This document shows positions 44,200 through 55,548 of a stretch of 64,000 bases of DNA, in pieces. Each line of letters opens with the position of its first letter. Position 1 is the first letter of the stretch. The notes beneath the pieces are model-generated. The model was not told the DNA's origin. It was given only the letters and a program-made list of their open reading frames with translations, and did not search any database. The DNA comes from Corydoras sp. C115 (Eukaryota; Chordata; Actinopteri; Siluriformes; Callichthyidae), in contig JAFMOC010000501.1 of NCBI GenBank assembly GCA_019802505.1, positions 129,602 to 193,601 of the forward strand. The letters run 5' to 3'. The translations under genes and the position numbers were made by a program.

Positions 44200-45972
44200 T
44201 GGCTTCGGCGATGCGATCCACTGCGCGATGCCAGACGCCGACTTAATTCATCACTCATTACATAGTTTTTATTTTAGCTCCTAAATAATAGGTTCTTTAT
44301 TCTCAAATAGATGTATTTTGCAATAAAACTGTACAGAACCTGATGTTTGTTGTCATTTTGCATTATACACGCCAGTACAACACGTATATAATGGTATAAC
44401 GGAGAACCCGGAGGAAACCCACGCAGACACGGGGAGAGCATGCAAACTCCAGCCAGATGGGGATTCGAACCGGGAATCCCTAGCGCTGAGAGGAGAACAT
44501 GCCAACCGCGTGGGTTTCCTCCGGGTTCCCCGGTTTCCTCCCACAGTCCAAAAACATGGATCGAGTCAATTGAGTTCTCCAAATTGCCCCATATAGAGTG
44601 AGTGTGTGCCCAGCGATAGATTGCCCCCCTGTCCTGGGTGTATCTGCCCAGCGCCCGAGACGTTCTACCCTGGATGGGCATGGGGAACCCCCCCCCCGCG
44701 ACCCTAATAGAGGATAAAGCGGGAGATAATGAATGAATGAATGAATTTTGCTGAATATTACAATATTCACAGTGGCTTAGTGGTTTGGCATGTTCTCCTC
44801 TCAGCGCTAGGGATTCCCGGTTCGAATCCCCATCTGGGTGGAGTTTCCATGTTCTCCCCGTGTCTGCGTGGGTTTCCTCCGGGTTCTCCGGTTTCCTCCC
44901 ACAGTCCAAAAACATGGATCAAGTCAATTGAATTCTCCAAATTGCCCCATATAGAGTGTGTTTGTGTGAGTGAGTGTGTGCCCAGCGATGGATTGGCGCC
45001 CTGTCCTGGGTGTATCTGCCCAGTGCCCGAGACGTTCTCCCCTGGATGGGCATGGGGAACCCCACCGCGACCCTAATAGAGGATAAAGCGGGAGATAATG
45101 AATGAATGAATGAATAATAAACACCTTCATTTACAAATTGCATTTGGTGTTGACTTGTGTTGTCCTTGACTATTGTTTAAATTGGTTTGATGTTCCGAAA
45201 CACTTAAGTGTGACAAACATGCAAAAAAAACAGGGAATGAAGAAGGGGGCAAACACTTTTTCACACCACTGTGATGTCATCGAGGGCTGTCCTTTGTTTT
45301 GGTTCCAGGAGGAGGACGAGGAACCGGGCAATTCAAACTACGACGAGTTTTTTCAGGACGGAGTGGCTTCTTAGTGGCTTCGGCGATGCGATCCACTGCG
45401 CGATGCCAGACGCCGGCTTAATTCATCACTCATTACATAGTTTTTATTTTAGCTCCTAAATAATAGGTTCTTTATTCTCAAATAGATGTATTTTGCAATA
45501 AAACTGTACAGAACCTGATGTTTGTTGTCATTTTGCATTATACACGCCAGTACAACACGTATATAATGGTATAACGGAGAACCCGGAGGAAACCCACGCA
45601 GACACGGGGAGAGCATGCAAACTCCAGCCAGATGGGGATTCGAACCGGGAATCCCTAGCGCTGAGAGGAGAACATGCCAACCGCGTGGGTTTCCTCCGGG
45701 TTCCCCGGTTTCCTCCCACAGTCCAAAAACATGGATCGAGTCAATTGAGTTCTCCAAATTGCCCCATATAGAGTGAGTGTGTGCCCAGCGATAGATTGCC
45801 CCCCTGTCCTGGGTGTATCTGCCCAGCGCCCGAGACGTTCTACCCTGGATGGGCATGGGGAACCCCCCCCCGCGACCCTAATAGAGGATTAAGCGGGAGA
45901 TAATGAATGAATGAATGAATGAATTTTGCTGAATATTACAATATTCACAGTGGCTTAGTGGTTTGGCATGTT
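43620..45972. repeat. 1175-bp tandem duplication carrying gpn3 exon 8
   Basis: 43620-44795 and 44796-45970 agree almost base for base at an offset of 1175. They include the right Tc1 terminus, the terminal gpn3 exon, its poly(A) signal (44322-44327 and 45497-45502) and SINE pieces. I saw only a few differences (for example GAGGACTGTCC versus GAGGGCTGTCC). Both ends lie in SINE sequence. Confidence 0.95.
45309..45374 (+). CDS. gpn3: Duplicate of gpn3 terminal exon
   Basis: Same acceptor context (TTGGTTCCAG) and the same 21 codons plus stop (EEDEEPGNSNYDEFFQDGVA, then Ser and TAG) as exon 8 at 44134-44199, with its own AATAAA. Either copy can complete the reading frame with an identical protein. 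Use would differ only in the 3' UTR and terminal intron length. Confidence 0.85.
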   Translation, partial: EEDEEPGNSNYDEFFQDGVAS

Positions 45973-46697
45973 CTCCTCTCAGCGCTAGGGATTCCCGGTT
46001 CGAATCCCCATCTGGGTGGAGTTTCCATGTTCTCCCCGTGTCCGCGTGGGTTTCCTCCAGGTTCTCTGGTTTCCTCCCACAGTCCAAAAACATGGATCAA
46101 GTCAATTGAGTTCTCCAAATTGCCCCATATACAGTGTGTCTGTGTGAGTGAGTGTGTGCCCAGCGATAGATTGCCCCCCTGTCCTGGGTGTATCTGCCCA
46201 GCGCCCGAGACGTTCTACCCTGGATGGGCATGGGGAACCCCCCGCGACTCTAATAGAGGATAAAAGAAAACTATGTTTTTCTTGAGCGGACAAAGTAAAC
46301 AGACGTGTGCTGCAAGTGGAACTTTGGAACATTATTGTTCCAAAGCGAGTTCCGCCATCTGGCTTAGTGGTTGGCATGTTCTCCTTTCAGCGCTAGGGAT
46401 TCCCGGTTCGAATCCCCATCTGGGTGGAGTTTCCATGTTCTCCCCGTGTCCGCGTGGGTTTCCTCCGGGTTCCCCGGTTTCCTCCCACAGTCCAAAAACA
46501 TGGATCAAGTCAACTGAGCTCTCCAAATTGCCCCATATAGAGTGTGTATGAGTGAGTGAGTGTGTGCCCAGCGATGGATTGGCGCCCTGTCCTGGGTCTA
46601 TCTGCCCAGCGCCCGAGACGTTCTCCCCTGGATGAGCATGCGGAACCCCACGGCGACCCTAATTGAGGATAAAGCGGGAGATAATGAATGAATGAAA
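45950..46697 (+). mobile_element. Two plus SINEs between gpn3 and arpc3
   Basis: Copies at about 45950-46263 (shortened tail) and 46361-46697. The second ends about 220 bases upstream of the arpc3 start codon. Confidence 0.88.
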
Positions 46698-46915
46698 AAC
46701 GAACTTAATTAATAATATTATGAAAAATCGGCTTTAAAATAGGAACGGTAACATTACTACCCCCTGGTGGCCATCAGTCGTAACTACAGGAGCCCTCGCC
46801 TCCCCGCTTCTCTTCCTGTATCACAGTGTTGGGTGGGACGGCGGAAGCGGCGGCTCGTTTCTGGATCATTTCTATCGGATTTAATTGTTTCTAACACCCG
46901 CAATTAACCTTAAAA

Positions 46916-49900
46916 ATGCCGGTAAGCGACTTAAAAACGTTTAAATGTTAAAAAGACGCCGAAATAAGCCTCGTAGATAAACCCTTTAACCGCAGACGCC
47001 GAAAAGCTTCGGCTGCTCGCTACCCCGTTAGCCAAACAGTCTACAAATCTCTCATTTATACGTTTTTCTGACTAAAACGAACGTGTTTTATTGCTTTCCA
47101 ACGTACATTTATCTGTAAATGGCATGCAGTAAGGTATAAACATTATAAAGCTGTGTTATTGTAGTGCTGCAGCCCTTAAAAGGGCTTTAAATGGTTAAAA
47201 AAGGGCACATAAATCTCAAAATATGCATGAAATCTGTATAATATCGAACTTTCTGCTCGTTTAAAGGCTTATCACTCGAATCTGATGGATTCTGACACCA
47301 AACTGGTGGGAAACATGGCCCTGCTGCCCCTCAGGACACAGTTTAAAGGTCCAGCACCGAAGGAAAGTGAGTTTTTGAGTCATTTTTTGTTTTTTTTTGC
47401 AGGTTAAATGATGTTTTTTTGACTGATTTCTATGAAAAGCATGATTTATAGGACTTGAGAGTGTGTTCTTTAGGCCAAACGTTGACATGTCCTTAAATGG
47501 ACGGCTGTGTGACGGCACCGTGGGCTGTGTTTCCTCTTTTCTTGATGTTTTTTTTTTTATTTCCCTCCCGCAGCCAGAGAGCAAGACATCATCGACGAGG
47601 CCATCTACTTCTTCAAAGCCAACGTTTTCTTCAAGAACTATGAAATCAAGGTGAGCGCCGGCACGTCTCGACCTGGCGGCATGTCTCAACCTGTTGCCGC
47701 CATGGCTCGCACGGCCCACGGCCCGATTTTTAAGCCCATAGTGACCGCGAGATTCGATTCAAAGGCTGAATTTGCTCAGCAGGTTGCGTTGAATGATGTT
47801 AGATGTTCGATAAACGGCCTCGGAGATGCAGGGTGTTCCAAACAGATTTTAATGCAAGTTACTGAATAGACAACCAAGTGTACAGAAAAACCATCAATGA
47901 TTTTATTATGAAAAAAAACCTTAAAAAAAAAACCTTAACTTTGTACATAACCTTACACCCAACCGTAAGAACTGTAACATAAATCAAATAAACAATTATA
48001 TAATGAGTTGGTGTTATCACACGAATTTACATCTTGATTTAGAACCGTAATTACATATCAATTCATTCTTATGCTAGAAAAGGTAATAAACGTAATTGGT
48101 ATACTAACAGAACACAAACCTCATTGGCTGCATGAAATATCTAAGAAAGCTATAGTTTCACATTGCGACCTGTCGTAGTCCAGCTTCTGAATAACCCTTA
48201 ATGTTAACTTTGGAACTTTTACAAACAGTAACCGTGGTACTTAGCAGTGTAACCATGGAAATTAACCTTGTCGATGTTCTTAAAAGAACAGACGTTCTAA
48301 AATATACCTTTATACAGTGTAACTTCATTTCAACCAATTTACAATTTACTGACTGTCCCATTGTTCCTGTTTTGCATGTTCAGTTGAACCATTAAACACA
48401 CATAGATTCCATACATTCAAACAGTTAGGATAAATTAATGCAATTTATGTCTTTTATGTTTAATAAATTCCAACAAGGCGAATCCCCATCTGGGTGGAGG
48501 TTCCATGTTCTCCCCGTGTCCGCGTGGGTTTCCTCCGGGTTCTCCGGTTTCCTCCCACAGTCCAAAAACATGGATCAAGTCAATTGAATTCTCCAAATTG
48601 CCCCATATAGAGTGTGTGTGAGTGAGTGTGTGTCCAGCGATGGATTGGCGCCCTGTCCTGGGTGTATCTGCCCAGCGCCCGAAACGTTCTCCCCTGGATG
48701 GGCATGGGGAACCCCACCGCGACCCTACTAAAAGGGCAGCACGGTGGCTTAGTGGTTTGGCACGTTCTCCTCTCAGCGCTAGGGATTCCCGGTTTGAATC
48801 CCAATCTGGGTGGAGTTTCCATGTTCTCCCCGTGTCCGCGTGGGTTTCCTCCGGGTTCTCCGGTTTCCTCCCACAGTCCAAAAACATGGATGAAGTCAAT
48901 TGAATTCTCCAAATTGCCCCATATAGAGTGTGAGTGTGTGCCCAGCGATGGATTGGCGCCCTGTCCTGGGTGTATCTTCCCAGCGCCCGAAACGTTCTCC
49001 CCTGGATGGGCATGGGGAACCCCACCGCGACCCTAATAGAGGATAAAGCGGGAGATAATGAATGAATGAATGAAATTCCAACAATAAACATAACAACAAC
49101 GTAATTTGGTTAGCTAGGTACAAGTGTTTTTTTTTTTTTTTTTCCCCACACATTTTATTGATGACTCGGCATAAAAAATACAAAACCGCATACAATTCCA
49201 GTAGTTATAAAGAGAACATCAATTTTTACCCTACACCCCCATACATACACAAACAAACGAACATGTCTATATAACATATACATGTCCATATACACTTAGA
49301 CATCTACACCACCTTGTAATAAAAAAAAAAATAATAATAATAAATAAATAAAAATAATACTAATGATCAAACTAAAAGAAACACAGTTAAATAATTCATT
49401 CATTATCTTCCGCTTTATCCTCTTTTGGGGTGGTGGGGGGGGGGGGTTCCCCATGCCCATCCAGGGGAGAACGTTTCGGGCGCTGGGCAGATACACCCAG
49501 GACAGGGCGCCAATCCATCGCTGGGCACACACTCACTCACACACACACACTCTATATGGGGCAATTTGGAGAATTCAATTGACTTGCTCCATGTTTTTGG
49601 ACTGTGGGAGGAAAGCGGAGAACCCGGAGGAAACCCACGCGGACACGGGGAGAACATGGAAACTCCACCCAGATGGGGATTCGAACCGGGAATCCCTAGC
49701 GCTGAGAGGAGAACGTGCCAAAGCACTAAGCCACCGTGCCGCCCAGTTAATTAATAAGAACGAGAAAAAAAACGAGGAAGTCAATAAATAAATACAAATG
49801 AACGTAATTCTGGAAAATCGCCAAATTAAAAATAAAAAAAATAAAAAAATAAATAAAAGTGAATAAAGAAAAATTAAAAAGATTAAATAAAAAGAAAAAA

Positions 49901-52900
49901 GATTCATCTCAATCCTCCCCCACCCCCACCACAACCCGATTATTAAAAATTTTTTAATAATTAATAAAAGGCTGCCATGTCTCAATTAATTTGTCAGCTG
50001 AATTCCTCAGGTTGAACTTACAAGTGTTTTTCTTATGAATGTCATCATCGCATGTCGAGGCGCTCGTTTGATGAAACCGTCGTGATGGTATTTAATCGCG
50101 ATTAATTGCAAAAAACGATTACTTGTCGCATCCCTAATCCTGTATAGCAAGTGTACTAACCCTTGTGTCGCAACTTTCCAACTAAAATGGAACAAAACTG
50201 CGTGAAATGCTTATCCACCACTTTATCCTCTACTTTGGGATGCGATGTGCACCGTAAACCCGTGGCTTCATCGGTTCCCCGTTTTTTTTGGCAGAACGAG
50301 GCCGACCGGACGCTGATCTACATCACGCTGTACATCTCGGAATGCCTTAAAAAACTGCAGAAGGTGAGCGGTGCACTGATTTATTCATAATAAAGAGGTT
50401 CTGAAATCCTTCGAAGCCCCCTGTATAAGCTCCGCCCACCGCGTGGATGGTCTTTGTAGTTCCTCAGTTACACGCTGTAGTCCATCAGGGTCGCGTGGGG
50501 CGGATACTGTTTGGGTGGTGGATCATTCTCAGCGATGTGGAGTTTTTAAACGGTGTAACCGCTGCTGAGACGCATCCACCGGGTTCTCCGGTTTCCCCCC
50601 ACAGTCCAAAAACATCAATTGAGTTCTCCAAATTGCCCCATATTGAGTGTATGTGAGTGTGTGTGTGAGTGATAGATTGCCCCCCTGTCCTGGGTGTATC
50701 TGCCCAGCGCCCCTTAGTGGTTTAGCATGTTCTCCTCTCAGCGCTAGGGATTCCAGGTTCGAATCCCCATCTGGGTGGAGTTTCCATGTTCTCCCCGTGT
50801 CCTCGGGGGTTTCCTCCGGGTTCTCCGGTTTCCTCCCACAGTCCAAAAACATGGATCAAGGTCAATTGAATTCTCCAAATTGCCCCATATAGAGTGTGTC
50901 TGTGTGTGTGTGTGTGTCCAGTGATAGATTGCCACTCTGTCCAGGGTGTATCTGCCCAGCGCCCGAAACGTTCTCCCCTGGATGGGCATGGGGAACTCCC
51001 CCGCGACAGAAGATAATGGATGGATGGAGTCTAGGCCAAGGCCTCATGGTGGCTTAGTGGTTGGCATGTTCTCCTCTCAGCGCTAGGGATTCCCGGTTCG
51101 AATCCCCATCTGGGTGGAGTCTCCATGTTCTCCCCGTGTCCACGTGGGTTTCCTCCGGGTTCTCCGGGTTTCCTCCCACAGTCCAAAAACATGGATCAAG
51201 GTCAATTGAATTCTCCAAATTGCCCCATATAGAGTGTGTCTGTGTGAGTGAGTGTGTGCCCAGTGATAGATTGGTGTCCTGTCCTGGGTGTATCTGCCCA
51301 GCGCCCGAAACGTTCTCCCCTGGATGGGCATGGGGAACCCCCTCCCCCCCCCCCTTTTGAGTGAAAGGTTGGTATCTGGCTCAGCAGTCCAGCGTCACCA
51401 GCTTCTGTTGTCGTTGCTCCACAGTGCAGCTCAAAAGGACAAGGAGAAAAGGAGATGTACACGCTCGGGATCACCAACTTTCCCATCCCCGGAGAACCAG
51501 GCTTCCCGCTCAACGCCATGTACCTCAAGCCGTCCAACAAGCAGGAAGACGGTACGCATCGCATCCACGGTCCATCGTCCCGCAGACGTTCTCCGGGTTG
51601 TTGAGGGTGTCGCTCATGAGCCTCGGTCCTCACAAGGTTTCATCCTTTAAAAAAAAAAAACAACGTAACGGGACGTTTTGTCTTGCCACTGTCGCTCCGG
51701 CTCGCTCTTTGGGGGTTCGGGTGTCTATGTTCTAGGGGTGTCTTCAACTAAGGATTTTCATAGTCGAATCTGATTCGTCCGATTTCCCCTATAGTCGACT
51801 GATAGTCGAATCAGTTAAAATTTCACCACAAGATGGCGCTATAAGCGTGTTTTTTAAAAAAGATTTTTTTATATATATATATTTTGTTATATATTTTATA
51901 TTGTTAAAGCGCACACATCATTAAAAAAAAAAATTAACAGCAATTAGGATGATTTTATTTGACAAAAGGCTATATATAGAACGAAAACAGACATTTCATG
52001 TACAAACTAATGCTTATCAGCAGCCATGGGCGCCCCCATGTGGTCAAAATGGTACATTCGACTATGAGGTTCATAGTCGACTACGGTTCTCCGAATCGGC
52101 GAATATCGCAGCTCACCCCTACTATGTACCGTTGTGAAAAGTGCCGTACAAATAAGTTAATTAATTAATTAAACCGGGTGGCACGGTGGTTAGCATGTTC
52201 TCCTCTCAGCGCTAGGGATTCCCGGTTCGAATCCCCATCTGGGTGGAGTTTCCATGTTCTCCCCGTGTCCGCCCCGTGTCCGCGTGGGTTTCCTCCGGGT
52301 TCTCCGGTTTCCTCCCACAGTCCAAAAACATGGATCAAGTCAATTGAGTTCTCCAAATTGCCCCATATAGAGTGTGTCTGTGTGAGTGAGTGTGTGTCCA
52401 GTGATAGATTGCCCCCCTGTCCAGGGTGTATCTGCCCAGCGCCTGAAACGTTCTCCCCTGGATGGGCATGAGGAACCCCCCCCCCCGCGACCCTAATAGA
52501 GGATAAAGTGGTTTAGCATGTTCTCCTCTCAGCGCTAGGGATTCCCGGTTCGAATCCCCATCTGGGTCCATGTTCTCCCCGTGTCCTCGTGGGATTCCTC
52601 CGGGTTCTCCGGTTTCCTCCCACAGTCCAAAAACATGGATCAAGGTCAATTGAATTCTCCAAATTGCCCCATATAGAGTGTGTTTGTGTGAGTGCCCAGT
52701 GATAGATTGGTGTCCTGTCCTGGGTGCCCAGCGCCTGAGACGTTCTCCCCTGGATGGGCATGGGGAACCCCACCGCCACCCTAATATAGGATAAAGCGAG
52801 AGATAATGAATGAATGTATTAATTAATGAATTAAACCTGAACTCGAACGGGTTCTTAAATCCGCTGTGTTCGGTTCCACCAGAGACCATGAGGGCGTATC

Positions 52901-54603
52901 TGCAGCAGCTGCGGCAGGAGACGGGATTGAGACTGTGTGAAAAGGTGTTCGACCCCCAGACGGACAAACCCAGCAAGGTACCACCAGCAACCAATCACCA
53001 CCCAGCGACTTTAACAGATATAGAGCTCCCCCTACTGTAGATACTGCATCACTGTAGGCCACCTGTGTCTGAGTTCTATTCACCACCACCAAACGGGTGC
53101 TATTTGGGTGGTGGATTCTTTGGCATTGTTGATACTGATGTGGTGGTGGCACTTGTACTGTACGAGTGGATCAGACCCAGCAGTGCAGTGCTGCCCTATT
53201 GCGCCACCAAGTGGCAACCCCCTCACTATGGTGCTGGAGTGCATAGTGCATCCATCACCCAAGTGACTATTAGAGAACGGGGTGAAAGGGGTGGAACTGT
53301 GTATGTGGCGAGAGAGACGAAATACACGTAATTGTGAGTGGAGCTGGTGGAACAGGAGGAGTCCCCCACTGAGTCCGGTCCTCACAAGGATTTTTGGACA
53401 CTCAGATATGGGGTTTAATCCATCCATCCATCATCTCCCGCTTTCTCCTCTATTAGGGTCGCGGTGGGGGTCCCCATGCCCATCCAGGGGAGAACGTTTC
53501 GGGCGCTGGGCAGATACACCCAGGACAGGGGGGCAATCTATCGCTGGGCACACACTCACTCACACACACACACACTCTATATGGGGCAATTTGGAGAATT
53601 CAATTGACTTGATCCATGTTTTTTGGACTGTGGGAGGAAACCGGAGAACCCGGAGGAAACCCACACGGACACGGGGAGAACATGCAAACTCCACCCAGAT
53701 GGGGATTCGAACCGGGAATCCCTAGCGCTGAGAGGAGAACATGCTAAACCACTAAGCCAGAGTGCCATCTGGGTTTTTATAATTATCCATCCATCCATTA
53801 TCTCCCGCTTTATTCTCTATTAGGGTCGCGGTGGGGGGTTCCCCATGCACATCCAGGGGAGAACGTTTCAGGCGCTGGGCAGATAGACCCAGGACAGGGG
53901 GCAATCTATCTGGGCACACACTCACTCACACAGACACACTCTATATGGGGCAATTTGGAGAATTCAATTGACTTGATCCATGTTTTTTGGACTGTGGGAG
54001 GAAACCGGAGAACCCGGAGGAAACCCACGCGGACGCGGGGAGAACATGGAAACTCCACCCAGATGGGGATTCGAACCGGGAATCCCTAGCGCTGAGAGGA
54101 GAACATGCAAAACCACTAAGCCAGAGTGCCGTCCGGGTTTTTATAATTATATATACGTTCTCCTCTCAGCGCTAGGGATTCCCGGTTTAAATCCTCATCT
54201 GGGTGGAGTTTGCATGTTCTCCCCGTGTCCGCGTGGGTTTCCTCCGGGTTCTCCGGTTTCCTCCCACAGTCCAAAAACATGGAGCAAGTCAATTGAGTTC
54301 TCCAAATTGCCCCATATAGGGTGTGTTTGTGTTTGAGTGTGTGCCCAGCGGTAGATGGGGAACCCCCCCCCCCCCTAAAGGATAAAGCGTTAGATAATGA
54401 ATGAATAATTATAAATATGGGTACAAAGGGGGGCAGTTGTGTGACCCGAAGGTCCCCGGTTCACCCGGGTCACCCCAGCGCTGTGGACGAGGGTCCCAGT
54501 TCCGCTGGATGCTCACGTCTGCGTTGTGTGTCTGTTGCAGTGGTGGGTTTGCTTTGTAAAGAAACAGTTCATGAACAAGAGCCTGTCTGCGCCCGGCCAG
54601 TGA
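46916..54603 (+). CDS. arpc3: Actin-related protein 2/3 complex subunit 3 (p21-Arc)
   Basis: Subunit of the Arp2/3 complex that nucleates branched actin. Exons: 46916-46921 (only Met-Pro), 47267-47366, 47574-47650, 50295-50363, 51425-51551, 52883-52977, 54541-54603. Total 537 nt, 178 aa, the human length. Conserved blocks: AYHSNLMDSDTKLVGNMALL, YFFKANVFFKNYEIK, NEADRTLIYITLYISECL, GITNFPIPGEPGFPLNAMY, MRAYLQQLRQETGLRLCEK and the terminal FMNKSLSAPGQ. All junctions are GT-AG and in phase. The six-base coding part of exon 1 was chosen because it supplies the universally conserved MP before AYHS. Introns hold SINEs and an hAT MITE, none touching splice sites. Confidence 0.96.
47880..48470. other. 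AT-rich intronic stretch of arpc3
   Basis: No repeat family or coding signal recognised in this part of intron 3. Confidence 0.5.
48478..49074 (+). mobile_element. Plus SINE dimer
   Basis: A headless copy (48478-48730) is joined through CGACCCTACTAAAAGGGC to a complete copy (48735-49074). The same junction occurs in the dimer at 57281-57920. Confidence 0.9.
49395..49744 (-). mobile_element. Full-length minus SINE
   Basis: Complete copy with both tRNA boxes, in arpc3 intron 3. AT-rich simple sequence flanks it on both sides (49320-49390, 49750-49960). Confidence 0.9.
50578..51352 (+). mobile_element. Three plus SINE copies or fragments in arpc3 intron 4
   Basis: Body fragment about 50578-50711, then copies at 50712-51026 and 51046-51352. 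The last ends in a C/T run 69 bases from the exon 5 acceptor. Confidence 0.88.
51725..52129. mobile_element. hAT-type MITE in arpc3 intron 5
   Basis: Element 51733-52121, opposite orientation to those in gtf3c5. It starts TAGGGGTGTCTTCAACTAAG and ends GCAGCTCACCCCTA. Flanks CTATGTTC and CTATGTAC agree in seven of eight bases. Confidence 0.9.
52176..52815 (+). mobile_element. Two plus SINEs in arpc3 intron 5
   Basis: Copies at about 52176-52508 (with a short duplication of CCCCGTGTCCG) and 52509-52815 (with small deletions). They are joined directly, without a target-site duplication between them. Confidence 0.88.
53060..53260. repeat. Dispersed GGGTGGTGGAT repeat
   Basis: Contains TATTTGGGTGGTGGATTCTT, GATGTGGTGGTGGCACTTGT and CCAGCAGTGCAGTGCTG. 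Related pieces occur near 50510-50545 and, inverted, 63182-63245. Probably an old DNA-transposon-derived family. Confidence 0.6.
53421..54408. mobile_element. Two minus SINEs and one plus fragment in arpc3 intron 6
   Basis: Minus copies at about 53421-53765 and 53790-54128 are followed by a plus copy at 54153-54408. After each minus head comes AGAGTGCC, a short variable part and GGGTTTTTATAATTAT, which also occurs near 61630. Confidence 0.88.
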
Positions 54604-54791
54604 GCGCCCGAGGGTTCTCCCGTCGGAACTTCCGGAAAGACGCCGCTGCCCAAGACCGGACGACTGGATCCCTCCGGTCAGCGTTTCGGTCCTGCTCCCA
54701 GATTAAAAAAAAAAAAGAAATTTTTATACCACCTTCCTCTCGAGTTGCTTTCCTTCTCGCACCGTGTGTCTGTAAAGGTACGAGGCCATCC

Positions 54792-54797
54792 AATAAA
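54792..54797 (+). promoter_or_regulatory. Poly(A) signal of arpc3
   Basis: AATAAA 189 bases after the stop codon. A SINE-body fragment follows at about 54830-54905. Confidence 0.75.
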
Positions 54798-55086
54798 CGA
54801 TTCCATATTAAAGCCGATTATTACAATTTGCGTGGTTTCCTCCCACAGTTCAAAAACATGCATTCAAGGTGAATTGGCTGCTCTAAATCGCCCTATAGTG
54901 TCTTTGGGAGTCCAGCATTTAATGGGTACTAGGGCTGCAACTAACGATTATTTTGATAATCGATTAATCGGCCGATTATTGTTTCCATTGATCGATGAAT
55001 CGGATAAATATTTTAAAAAATTACATTTGCATTTACATTTAATCCTTTAAAAGACGCTTTTATCCAAATGAGAACATTACATGTCA

Positions 55087-55482
55087 GTAGTTATTAGGGG
55101 TGAGCTGCAATATTCGCTGATTCGACGATTCGATTCGGAGAACCGTAGTCGACTATGAACCTCATAGTCCAATGTACCATTTTGACCACATGGGGGCGCC
55201 CATGGCTGCTGCTAAGCATTAGTTTTTACATGAAATGTCTTTGTTTTCGTTATATATATAGTCTTTTGTCAAATAGAAAAAAAAAAGAAAAAACAAAAAC
55301 AAAAAAAAAAGGTTAGAAAAACAAGTAAAATATTTTTTAAAAATCTTTTTTAAAAACTATGCTTATAGCGCCATCTTGTGGTGAAATTCTAACTGATTCG
55401 ACTATCAGTCGACTATAGGGAAAATCTGACGAATCAGATTCGACTACGAAAATCTGTAGTTGAATACAGCCCTAGTAGTTAT
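55087..55482. mobile_element. hAT-type MITE nested in the composite hAT
   Basis: Element 55095-55474 with perfect 8-bp duplications GTAGTTAT at 55087-55094 and 55475-55482. Confidence 0.92.
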
Positions 55483-55548
55483 GAAGAAAACCAGCTACAC
55501 TGTAGAATTATTAAGCAGGTCAATAAATGTCTGGTTTTATTTACAGTA

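Noticed and set aside
47651..47869. Open frame continuing from arpc3 exon 3
   Set aside because: Intron read-through after the GTGAGC donor; arpc3 continues correctly at 50295.
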